A DNA stretch of 17,735 nt from JBELHR01 sp042091275 (lineage in GTDB: Bacteria > Bacteroidota > Bacteroidia > Flavobacteriales > Flavobacteriaceae), in assembly GCA_042091275.1 (NCBI GenBank), contig JBELHR010000034.1:1-17735 (forward strand). The letters are read 5' to 3'. The position numbers were made by a program, and so were the translations under genes. The notes beneath the pieces are model-generated. The model did no database searches. It worked only from the letters and a program-made list of their open reading frames with translations, and was not told where the DNA came from. Positions 1 to 5,910 of this stretch are shown in pieces. How positions within the stretch are numbered: the stretch's first letter is position 1; the number at the start of each line of letters is the position of its first letter.

Positions 1-233
1 CTCAAATTGAAAAAGAAAAAGAAAGTTCGGAAGTAATGTATCCGACGGCCAGTAGAGAGTTCTCCGTTATATCTTATTTTTTGAATCACAAGATTCGAGA
101 ATTAGAGATGGGGCTGGGGAGCTTGTCTAGCCAAAAAATTGACTTTAGTGGACAAGTATACAGCGCCTTTGAGGATTCTTTTAGGCCTATTTATTCGCCA
201 CTAGCCTGTTTGGAAAAATATAATTTGAATTAG
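1..233 (+). CDS. 3' end of an unrecognised CDS
   Basis: The frame is open from base 3 at the window edge to a TAG at 231-233, so this is the last 76 or so codons of a gene that starts upstream. There is an in-frame ATG at 36, but the frame is open before it, with a charged run (QIEKEKESSE), so I treat the piece as a partial C-terminus rather than a 65-aa gene. No signal, membrane segment or family motif is visible, and the tail ends SPLACLEKYNLN. It is followed within 40 nt by a strong terminator, which supports it being a real gene end. I do not recognise the family and infer no function. Confidence 0.55.
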   Translation, partial: QIEKEKESSEVMYPTASREFSVISYFLNHKIRELEMGLGSLSSQKIDFSGQVYSAFEDSFRPIYSPLACLEKYNLN

Positions 234-272
234 TGTTTTGGCTTAGGAACGCAGAAAGTTCATGTCATTTTT

Positions 273-314
273 GGGATGAGCAACTCCTCGAGTTGCTCCA
301 ATCCCTGTTTTTTT
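273..314 (+). terminator. Strong intrinsic terminator after the first CDS
   Basis: GAGCAACTC (278-286) and GAGTTGCTC (290-298) pair perfectly around a CTC loop. The stem is extended by GGGAT (273-277) with ATCCC (301-305) across a two-base CA bulge. It is followed by TGTTTTTTTA (306-315). This ends the upstream gene before the tRNA promoter. Confidence 0.9.
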
Positions 315-330
315 ATCCCTTAAAAAAAGA

Positions 331-363
331 TTGGCGTGGTTTTGACGGATTATTATAATTTTC
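331..363 (+). promoter_or_regulatory. Candidate promoter of tRNA-Val
   Basis: A TTG (331-333) lies 22 nt upstream of TAATTTTC (356-363), one base off the Bacteroidota -7 consensus TAnnTTTG. The expected start is about 18 nt before the mature tRNA 5' end. It is similar to, but weaker than, the tRNA-Asp promoter in this window. Confidence 0.5.
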
Positions 364-385
364 TCTTATTTTCGCTTTCCTTATC

Positions 386-460
386 GTTCCGTTAGCTCAG
401 TTGGTTCAGAGCATTACCTTGACAGGGTAGGGGTCGTTGGTTCGAATCCAATACGGAACA
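386..460 (+). tRNA. tRNA-Val (anticodon GAC)
   Basis: The sequence folds as a standard 75-nt cloverleaf. Acceptor GTTCCGT (386-392) pairs with ACGGAAC (453-459), with discriminator A at 460. The D-arm is GCTC/GAGC. The anticodon stem TTACC/GGTAG has one wobble and encloses the loop TTGACAG, giving anticodon GAC (valine, codons GUC/GUU). The T-arm GTTGG/CCAAT carries the loop TTCGAAT. CCA is not encoded. A terminator begins six bases downstream. Confidence 0.95.
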
Positions 461-466
461 CAAAGA

Positions 467-494
467 AGCTGCCCGAGAGGCGGCTTTTTTTGTT
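467..494 (+). terminator. Terminator of tRNA-Val
   Basis: AGCTGCC (467-473) pairs with GGCGGCT (479-485) with one wobble, around the loop CGAGA, followed by a T-rich run to about 494. On the other strand the hairpin is followed only by TTCTTTG, so it may serve the converging tRNA-Pro transcript weakly. Confidence 0.8.
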
Positions 495-511
495 TTAGAG
501 AGCTATGGTAG

Positions 512-586
512 TCGGGATGAGAGGATTCGAACCTCCGATCTCTGGTCCCCCAGACCAGCACTTTAACCGGACTAAGCTACATCCCG
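512..586 (-). tRNA. tRNA-Pro (anticodon GGG)
   Basis: On the minus strand a 75-nt cloverleaf starts at 586. Acceptor CGGGATG pairs with CATCCCG (513-519 on +), with discriminator A at 512. The anticodon stem CTGGT/ACCAG encloses the loop CTGGGGG, giving anticodon GGG (proline, codons CCC/CCU). The T-arm GGAGG-TTCGAAT-CCTCT is intact. CCA is not encoded. It converges on tRNA-Val and is divergent from the symporter gene. Confidence 0.95.
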
Positions 587-600
587 AGAACTTTGAAAAG

Positions 601-630
601 GAAAGATAAAATGAATTTTGTTTTTGGCAA
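601..630 (-). promoter_or_regulatory. Candidate promoter of tRNA-Pro
   Basis: On the minus strand TTG (complement of 628-630) is exactly 19 nt upstream of TATCTTTC (complement of 601-608), matching TTG-N19-TAnnTTTG except for the last base. Transcription would start about 10 nt before the tRNA. Confidence 0.6.
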
Positions 631-653
631 AACTGCTAGTGGTTTTTAGGTCG

Positions 654-661
654 TATATTTG
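654..661 (+). promoter_or_regulatory. -7 box of the symporter gene
   Basis: TATATTTG is a perfect TAnnTTTG box. The -33 element is poor: CTG at 633-635 gives an 18-nt spacer. The implied start near 667 leaves only about 10 nt of 5' UTR before the ATG at 677. Confidence 0.5.
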
Positions 662-676
662 TATAAAATCTCCCTT

Positions 677-2059
677 ATGCAAGAAATAATAGATGGGATA
701 AATTCCCTTATGTCCATGTACTTACTGATACCTGCATTACTTTTTGCAGGAGTATTTTTTAGTGTCAAAACAAAATTCGTTCAATTCACTTATTTTAAGG
801 AAATGCTGAGGCTCTTGACCGAGGGAGCCACTGACAAAACAGAGGGGATCTCTTCTTTTCAAGCGTTTACTGTTAGTTTGGGGTCTCGTGTGGGTACAGG
901 GAATATGGCAGGGGTGGCTTTGGCTATTGTCGCAGGTGGTGCAGGAGCTGTTTTTTGGATGTGGGTCATTGCGCTTATCGGCGCGGCATCCGCTTTTGCA
1001 GAGAGCACTTTGGCTCAAATCTACAAAGAGAAAGAGGCCGGAGGAACCTTCAAAGGTGGTCCAGCATATTATATGCAAAATGCCTTAAAGAGTAGGAATA
1101 TGGGGATTGCTTTTGCTATTTTAATTACCCTTTGCTATGGTTTTGTCTTCAATGCAGTGCAATCCAATACAATTTCATCTGCATTTCAAAATTCCTTCGC
1201 TATTGATCAAAACTTAATGGCGGGAGTTATGGTTTTGTTTACCGGCCTGATCATTTTTGGTGGGATTAGACGAATTGCCAAATTCACTAATATTGTAGTC
1301 CCTTTTATGGCTGTCCTTTACTTGTTGGTGGTGTTTTATGTATTGCTCATAAATTTCACCGAGATACCTGGACTTTTACTCGGTATCGTCGAGCAGGCTT
1401 TTGGTTTAAAAGAAGCCGTTGGAGGTAGTTTGGGAGCAGCGCTAGCACAAGGAATCAAAAGAGGCTTATTTTCTAATGAGGCGGGAATGGGATCTGCACC
1501 CAATGCGGCTGCCACGGCAGATGTGACCCATCCAGTAAAACAAGGACTGATTCAAGCCTTGGGAGTATTTACCGATACTATGGTGATTTGTACGGCAACA
1601 GCGCTACTTATCTTGATCGCGGGAAATCACGGAGCGGGTACAGTAGATGGTATTGAACTTACCCAGCTTTCTTTGGAGTCAGAAGTCGGATCTTGGGGAT
1701 CTACTTTTGTGGCTTGCTGTATCTTTTTATTTGCTTTTAGTTCCGTGATAGGAAACTATTATTACGGAGAATCCAATATTCGATTTATTTCGGACAAACC
1801 GAGGAACATATTATTGTATAGAGTGGCGGTATTAGGGATGGTTATATTTGGTTCCATCGCTTCTTCGACTGTAGTGTGGGGGCTTGCAGATATTACCATG
1901 ATTGCCATGGCCATACTGAATTTATACGCTATTGTTAGATTGTCGAAAATAGTAGTATTAGCTCTAAGAGATTATCGTGATAAGAGGAAAAAAGGAATTC
2001 CTCTTACATTCAAAGGCCAAGACATTGGTGTTGAATCCGATACGACTTGTTGGGATTAA
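677..2059 (+). CDS. AGCS-family Na+/alanine (amino acid) symporter
   Basis: This 460-aa inner-membrane carrier belongs to the alanine/glycine:cation symporter family (AlsT/DagA type), which imports neutral amino acids with Na+. Two family signatures are clear: FQAFTVSLGSRVGTGNMAGVA (61-81, split here as FQAFTVSLGSR and VGTGNMAGVA) and GLFSNEAGMGSAPNAAATA (263-281), each next to long hydrophobic segments. The length is normal for the family. The frame is open back to a TTG at 659, but I prefer the ATG at 677: it follows a TAnnTTTG box (654-661) by 15 nt, whereas the TTG lies inside that box. It stands alone between tRNA genes, with no terminator hairpin visible directly after the stop. The exact substrate cannot be told from sequence. 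Confidence 0.92.
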   Translation: MQEIIDGINSLMSMYLLIPALLFAGVFFSVKTKFVQFTYFKEMLRLLTEGATDKTEGISSFQAFTVSLGSRVGTGNMAGVALAIVAGGAGAVFWMWVIALIGAASAFAESTLAQIYKEKEAGGTFKGGPAYYMQNALKSRNMGIAFAILITLCYGFVFNAVQSNTISSAFQNSFAIDQNLMAGVMVLFTGLIIFGGIRRIAKFTNIVVPFMAVLYLLVVFYVLLINFTEIPGLLLGIVEQAFGLKEAVGGSLGAALAQGIKRGLFSNEAGMGSAPNAAATADVTHPVKQGLIQALGVFTDTMVICTATALLILIAGNHGAGTVDGIELTQLSLESEVGSWGSTFVACCIFLFAFSSVIGNYYYGESNIRFISDKPRNILLYRVAVLGMVIFGSIASSTVVWGLADITMIAMAILNLYAIVRLSKIVVLALRDYRDKRKKGIPLTFKGQDIGVESDTTCWD

Positions 2060-2085
2060 AAGCACTTATTTTTTTTTGAAAATCG

Positions 2086-2115
2086 TTGTTTATTTCCAAA
2101 AGGAATGTATATTTG
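2086..2115 (+). promoter_or_regulatory. Promoter of tRNA-Asp
   Basis: TTG (2086-2088), a 19-nt spacer and TATATTTG (2108-2115) match the Bacteroidota housekeeping promoter exactly. The expected transcription start lies about 12 nt before the mature tRNA. Confidence 0.85.
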
Positions 2116-2132
2116 CACTCGCTAAATGCAAC

Positions 2133-2206
2133 GGTCTGGTAGTTCAGTTGGTTAGAATACCTGCCTGTCACGCAGGGGGTCGCGAGTTCGAGTCTCGTCC
2201 AGACCG
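2133..2206 (+). tRNA. tRNA-Asp (anticodon GTC)
   Basis: This is a 74-nt cloverleaf. Acceptor GGTCTGG (2133-2139) pairs with CCAGACC (2199-2205), with discriminator G at 2206. The anticodon stem CCTGC/GCAGG encloses CTGTCAC, giving anticodon GTC (aspartate). The T-arm is GCGAG-TTCGAGT-CTCGT. CCA is not encoded. It is a single-gene transcription unit with its own promoter and terminator. Confidence 0.96.
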
Positions 2207-2209
2207 CAA

Positions 2210-2241
2210 AAGCACTTCATTTGATGAGGTGCTTTTTTTTT
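2210..2241 (+). terminator. Terminator of tRNA-Asp
   Basis: AAGCACTTCAT (2210-2220) and ATGAGGTGCTT (2224-2234) form an 11-bp stem with one wobble and a TTG loop. It runs into nine T residues. Confidence 0.9.
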
Positions 2242-2261
2242 CAAAAAAAACTTCCTTCTAG

Positions 2262-2292
2262 TTAGATTGTTTGCATTATTATTATACATTTG
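2262..2292 (+). promoter_or_regulatory. Promoter of the pheA leader and operon
   Basis: TACATTTG (2285-2292) is a perfect TAnnTTTG box. The best -33 element is TTA (2262-2264) with a 20-nt spacer, one base off TTG. The -7 box ends four bases before the ATG of the leader ORF (2297), so the mRNA could begin at or next to that AUG. Confidence 0.65.
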
Positions 2293-2296
2293 ACAT

Positions 2297-2374
2297 ATGA
2301 CGACACAAAACACATGGTTTTTCTCTTTCTATTACTTTTATTTTAAAATAAAAGAGAGGCTTCGTGTATTTTAA
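2297..2374 (+). CDS. Aromatic-rich leader peptide of the pheA operon
   Basis: This is a 25-codon ORF, ATG 2297 to TAA 2372-2374, too short for routine gene calling. Codons 7-16 (2315-2344) read WFFSFYYFYF: one Trp, five Phe and three Tyr in ten codons. A short basic tail (KIKERLRVF) follows. It lies directly downstream of a TAnnTTTG promoter box, and 19 nt before a terminator hairpin that abuts pheA. Position and composition match the known amino-acid-biosynthesis leader peptides of enterobacteria (for example E. coli pheL with its Phe run). There, ribosome stalling at codons for the end product decides whether transcription continues. I infer that translation of this ORF senses charged tRNA-Phe, tRNA-Tyr and tRNA-Trp. 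The peptide itself probably has no function. Confidence 0.8.
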   Translation: MTTQNTWFFSFYYFYFKIKERLRVF

Positions 2375-2400
2375 ATAATATATAAATCAATTGAAGTCTC
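2356..2400 (+). promoter_or_regulatory. Candidate antiterminator stem of the pheA leader
   Basis: GAGGCTTCG (2356-2364) can pair with TGAAGTCTC (2392-2400) as a 9-bp helix with two G-U pairs. The second strand is the 5' arm of the terminator, so the two folds exclude each other. The first strand lies inside the leader ORF, 11 nt past the last aromatic codon. A ribosome stalled at the aromatic run would leave it free, while a ribosome reaching the stop codon would cover it. Confidence 0.65.
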
Positions 2401-2422
2401 GAGAAATCGGGACTTTTTTTTT
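2394..2422 (+). terminator. Attenuator terminator before pheA
   Basis: AAGTCTCGA (2394-2402) pairs with TCGGGACTT (2407-2415) with one wobble around a GAAA tetraloop, followed by nine T (2414-2422). The T-tract ends 3 nt before the pheA ATG at 2426. An intrinsic terminator between a promoter with a leader ORF and the first structural gene is the hallmark of transcription attenuation. Confidence 0.85.
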
Positions 2423-2425
2423 ACA

Positions 2426-3292
2426 ATGAAAATAGCAATTCAAGGCATAAAAGGGTCATTTCACCACATCGTAGCCCAACAGTATTTCTCAGAGGTTGAG
2501 AATTTAGTAGAATGTAAATCATTTTCTCAAGTGACACAGCTGGTCGCTAGTGATCAGGTGGACTATGGCGTTTTGGCCATCGAAAACTCCATTGCTGGGG
2601 CTATACTGCCAAACTACACTTTGATTGATGAGGAGCAGATAACCATAGCTGGGGAACATTATCTCAATGTACAACTCAATTTAATGGCAGTTGAGGGGCA
2701 GAAAATGGAAGATATAAAGGAAGTGCATTCCCATCCCATGGCTCTATTGCAGTGTCGTGCTTTTTTTAAGGCCTATCCACATATAAGATTGGTGGAGGCG
2801 ACCGATACAGCATCGGTAGCGAAGCGAATAGCAGATGGTTCTTTGCAAGGTATTGCTGCTGTAGGTAGTGAAATTGCTGCGAAGAAATACGATTTAGAAA
2901 TTTTGACTTCGAGAATTCAAACGGTCAAGGAGAACCAAACGCGTTTTGTGATTGTGGAAAAGAAAGAATCTAAAAACACCAGCTTACCCAATAAAGCAAG
3001 TATAAAATTTGCTTTGGAACATATAAAGGGAGGTTTAGGAGATGTTTTGGTAAGTATTGCCTCTAATCGGGTCAATTTAACCAAGATTCAATCCCTTCCA
3101 GTAATAGAGAATCCCTGGGAGTACGAGTTTTTTGCAGATTTGGTTTTTGACGAGTACAACGATTTTAAAAATGCAATGATCGATATAAAAGACAAAGTAC
3201 ATTCCTATAAGATTTTGGGAGAGTACAGACAGAATAAAAGTAAAATAGATATCAATATTAAGTTAGAAGAGGGTAATTATGGAAAACACTAA
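2426..3292 (+). CDS. pheA: Prephenate dehydratase
   Basis: PheA converts prephenate to phenylpyruvate, the committed step to phenylalanine, in the cytosol. The 288-aa protein has the two-lobed PDT domain (about 1-178). This carries the conserved VDYGVLAIENSIAGAI segment (45-60) and the catalytic TRF motif (172-174, in ENQTRFVIV). A C-terminal ACT domain follows (about 191-270). The Phe-binding ESRP motif of well-studied enzymes reads QSLP here (222-225), followed by PWEYEF. I believe this variant is common in Bacteroidota, but it leaves feedback binding unproven. There is no fused chorismate mutase; that activity sits in the next gene. It is first in the operon, under the leader attenuator described above, and its last 14 nt overlap the next gene. 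Confidence 0.95.
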   Translation: MKIAIQGIKGSFHHIVAQQYFSEVENLVECKSFSQVTQLVASDQVDYGVLAIENSIAGAILPNYTLIDEEQITIAGEHYLNVQLNLMAVEGQKMEDIKEVHSHPMALLQCRAFFKAYPHIRLVEATDTASVAKRIADGSLQGIAAVGSEIAAKKYDLEILTSRIQTVKENQTRFVIVEKKESKNTSLPNKASIKFALEHIKGGLGDVLVSIASNRVNLTKIQSLPVIENPWEYEFFADLVFDEYNDFKNAMIDIKDKVHSYKILGEYRQNKSKIDINIKLEEGNYGKH

Positions 3293-4358
3293 AGAATTAA
3301 GAGGATGGTTAGATCAAATGAGTTTGGATCACCCCTTGGTAATCGCTGGGCCGTGTAGTGCTGAAACCGAGGAGCAAGTCATGAAGATTGCTCACGAGTT
3401 AAAAAATACAGATGCAACTGTATTTCGCGCTGGTGTTTGGAAACCTAGAACAAGACCAGGAGGCTTTGAGGGAATAGGTGCTATTGCACTTCCATGGCTC
3501 AGAAGAGTGAAAAAAGAAACGGGAATGATGGTGGCCGTTGAGGTAGCGAATGCCAACCATGTAAAACTGGCTTTGGAATTTGATATGGATATTCTGTGGA
3601 TTGGTGCGAGAACTGCCGTAAATCCATTTGCCGTTCAAGAGATTGCGGATGCCCTTAAAGGGACAGATAAAATTGTACTTATCAAAAATCCAATCAATCC
3701 TGATTTGGCACTTTGGTTAGGAGGAGTAGAGCGCTTGTATACCGCAGATATAAAAAATTTAGGGGTAATTCACCGCGGATTTTCTTCCTACAAGAAAACT
3801 AAGTTTAGAAATGTTCCCCAATGGCAAATTCCGATTGCTCTAAAACAAAAGTTCCCAGATTTACCTTTGATTAACGATCCTTCTCATATTACTGGAAATA
3901 GAGAAATGATTGAAGAAGTTTCTCAAATTGCCTTGGATCTAAATTTTGACGGTTTGATGATAGAGACACATTGTGATCCAGATAATGCTTGGTCCGATGC
4001 AGCACAGCAGATTACACCAGACAGGTTGGTCGAGATTATGGAGGATTTGCGAGTTAGAGAACCAAAGGCAGCTGGTTTGGCACTAGATCAATTAAAAACT
4101 TTTAGAAGTGAAATTGATGTTATTGACAATCATTTGATTCAAACCTTGGCCGAGCGAATGGAGATTTCTCGAAGAATCGGAGAAATTAAGAAAGAAGGGA
4201 ATATTTCTGTTCTTCAAAATTCAAGATGGGCAGATATGCTTAACAAAAGAGTTGAGGAAGGAACAGATCAGGGCTTATCCGTCTCGTTTTTGGAGCAATT
4301 ATACAAGGCGATTCACCAGGAATCTATCAATCAACAAAAGCAGATTCTAAGGGATTAA
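3279..4358 (+). CDS. Bifunctional DAHP synthase / chorismate mutase type II
   Basis: The 359-aa fusion carries out the first step of the shikimate pathway (PEP plus erythrose 4-phosphate to DAHP) and the chorismate-to-prephenate step. Residues 1-260 form the type I-beta (KDPG-like) DAHP synthase, with GPCS (24-27), FRAGVWKPRTRPGGFEG (49-65), LIKNP (134-138), NDPSH (199-203) and ETHCDPD (229-235), covering the substrate and metal ligands. Residues about 270-355 form a helical AroQ chorismate mutase (LKTFRSEIDVIDNHLIQTLAERMEIS, of which R276 and the helix 1 pattern are typical). This domain order, synthase first and mutase last, is common in Bacteroidota. The start at 3279 lies within pheA in another frame, so translation is probably coupled. 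The mutase would hand prephenate to PheA. No tyrA or aminotransferase follows. Confidence 0.95.
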   Translation: MENTKELRGWLDQMSLDHPLVIAGPCSAETEEQVMKIAHELKNTDATVFRAGVWKPRTRPGGFEGIGAIALPWLRRVKKETGMMVAVEVANANHVKLALEFDMDILWIGARTAVNPFAVQEIADALKGTDKIVLIKNPINPDLALWLGGVERLYTADIKNLGVIHRGFSSYKKTKFRNVPQWQIPIALKQKFPDLPLINDPSHITGNREMIEEVSQIALDLNFDGLMIETHCDPDNAWSDAAQQITPDRLVEIMEDLRVREPKAAGLALDQLKTFRSEIDVIDNHLIQTLAERMEISRRIGEIKKEGNISVLQNSRWADMLNKRVEEGTDQGLSVSFLEQLYKAIHQESINQQKQILRD

Positions 4359-4385
4359 TAGAATATTTTACGGATATTTGCGTCC

Positions 4386-5309
4386 ATGACAGGAGTTGTT
4401 ATCAAATCTACGGGAAGTTGGTATATGGTTAGGACTGAGGATTCTCAGATTCACGAGTGTAGAATCCCCGGTAAGTTTCGAATAAAAGGTATCAAAAGTA
4501 CAAACCCAGTATCCGTTGGCGATATTGTGGATTTTGACTTGGAGCCTAAGAAGGACACTGGGGTCATTCGGGATATCCACGAAAGGAAAAACTATATAGT
4601 AAGAAAGTCGGTAAACCTGTCCAAAAGGACGCATATTATCGCAGCTAATATAGATCTTGCTTTTTTGGTGGTAACTCTTAAAAATCCGGAGACCTCCTTT
4701 ACATTTATAGATCGCTTTACTGCTAGTGCAGAAGCCTATAACATACCTGTCGTTTTGATCTTTAATAAAATTGATACCTACGACGAAGCACTTTTTGAGG
4801 AATTGGAGTATCGTATGAATATGTATAGTTATTGTGGCTATGAATGTCTCGCGGTATCTGCCGAAACCGGTGAAGGAGTTCAGGCGGTAAAAGATGTTAT
4901 GAAAGATAAGGTCAGTTTATTTTCCGGGCACTCAGGGGTTGGTAAATCTACCTTGATCAATACTATTGAACCTGGAATCGACCTGAAAACAGCAGAGGTT
5001 TCCGCCCAACACAATCAAGGACAACACACGACAACATTTGCCGAAATGCATCCCTTGAGTTTTGGAGCTTATATTATAGATACACCGGGTATTCGAGGTT
5101 TTGGAGTAGTGGATTTTGAACCAAATGAGGTGGGAGATTATTTTCCAGAGATTTTTCATTTTAAGTCTAAATGTAAATTTCACAACTGCCTACATGTCGA
5201 GGAGCCTAAATGCGCAGTGAAAAAAGCCGTAGAAGATGGAGAAATTCCGGAATCCAGATATCGATCCTATCTCCAATTGATTCTCGGAGAGGATGAAAAT
5301 TATCGTTGA
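4386..5309 (+). CDS. rsgA: Ribosome small-subunit-dependent GTPase RsgA
   Basis: RsgA is a late-stage 30S assembly GTPase that checks the decoding centre. The 307-aa protein shows the family's layout: an N-terminal OB fold (1-70), then a circularly permuted G domain. The motifs run in the order G4 NKID (127-130), G5 SAET (158-161), G1 GHSGVGKST (181-189), G2 threonines (215-217) and G3 DTPG (232-235). A C-terminal zinc-binding region follows, with C263, C268, H270 and C276. All key residues are present. It starts 27 nt after the DAHP synthase stop with no terminator visible between them, so it may be co-transcribed with the aromatic genes. It shares one base with dtd (TGATG). Confidence 0.97.
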   Translation: MTGVVIKSTGSWYMVRTEDSQIHECRIPGKFRIKGIKSTNPVSVGDIVDFDLEPKKDTGVIRDIHERKNYIVRKSVNLSKRTHIIAANIDLAFLVVTLKNPETSFTFIDRFTASAEAYNIPVVLIFNKIDTYDEALFEELEYRMNMYSYCGYECLAVSAETGEGVQAVKDVMKDKVSLFSGHSGVGKSTLINTIEPGIDLKTAEVSAQHNQGQHTTTFAEMHPLSFGAYIIDTPGIRGFGVVDFEPNEVGDYFPEIFHFKSKCKFHNCLHVEEPKCAVKKAVEDGEIPESRYRSYLQLILGEDENYR

Positions 5310-5752
5310 TGAGAGTTGTAGTTCAAAGAGTTTTAAGTGCTAAAGTTGAGGTCGATAGAAATGTCGTAGGAAGTATCGATTCGGGACTTTTGGTTTTTTT
5401 AGGTATTTCTACCGAGGACTCTGAAAAAGATGCCGATTATCTTTTGAAGAAAATTACTGCCTTGCGAATATTTGACGATGAAAATGGAGTGATGAATAAA
5501 TCTTTAGTCGATGTCAAAGGTGAATTGTTGGTCGTCAGTCAGTTTACCCTGCAGGCAAATACCAAAAAAGGGAATCGCCCCTCCTATATTCAAGCTGCTA
5601 GACCGGAAAAAGCCCTGCCGATTTATCACTATTTCTTGTCTCGGGCAGAGGAAATTATCGCAAAGGAAATCGCTTCTGGAGAATTTGGTGCCGATATGAA
5701 AGTTAGTTTGGAAAATGATGGCCCAGTTACTTTTGTTCTTGATTCTAGGTAA
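5309..5752 (+). CDS. dtd: D-aminoacyl-tRNA deacylase
   Basis: Dtd hydrolyses D-amino acids (and glycine from tRNA-Ala) mischarged on tRNA. The 147-aa protein has the two family motifs, SQFTL (77-81) and NDGPVTF (136-142), the latter containing the Gly-cis-Pro chirality filter, and normal length. I chose the ATG at 5309 over an in-frame TTG at 5306. The ATG shares its A with the rsgA stop (TGATG), a classic coupled junction, and the protein then begins MRVVVQRV as in homologues. No terminator hairpin is visible in the 158 nt that follow. Confidence 0.96.
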   Translation: MRVVVQRVLSAKVEVDRNVVGSIDSGLLVFLGISTEDSEKDADYLLKKITALRIFDDENGVMNKSLVDVKGELLVVSQFTLQANTKKGNRPSYIQAARPEKALPIYHYFLSRAEEIIAKEIASGEFGADMKVSLENDGPVTFVLDSR

Positions 5753-5910
5753 GTTAGCGACTATTCTATTCTAAAAAACACACTTATTTCACCTTTAAAA
5801 AGATTTTATTCCCTTAATACTTATTTTTACAGTCTAAAATTCTGGTTTAGATAGTTTGTTTAGATTTAAATATTGGTTTTTATTACTTTTACAAAATAAA
5901 AATCTATAGC

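Noticed and set aside
2058..2217. 10-bp direct repeat AAAAGCACTT flanking tRNA-Asp (2058-2067 and 2208-2217), as if an integration site
   Set aside because: The downstream copy is simply the 5' arm of the tRNA terminator, no integrase or foreign genes lie nearby, and the repeat does not include the tRNA 3' end as att sites usually do.
1977..2261. 94-codon ORF running across tRNA-Asp on the plus strand
   Set aside because: It overlaps the symporter 3' end, a promoter, the tRNA and its terminator; its only long stretch is translated tRNA sequence.
4368..4390. A GATATTTG sequence before rsgA as a promoter -7 box
   Set aside because: It lacks the leading TA at the required spacing and there is no TTG at a proper distance; the gene is 27 nt behind the DAHP synthase and probably co-transcribed.
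5753..5910. Possible riboswitch or leader peptide upstream of the PLP enzyme, including an A/T stem near 5877-5903 similar to part of the pheA leader
   Set aside because: No SAM-type conserved core, no Met/Cys-rich short ORF and no terminator; the resemblance is between very AT-rich stretches and likely chance.
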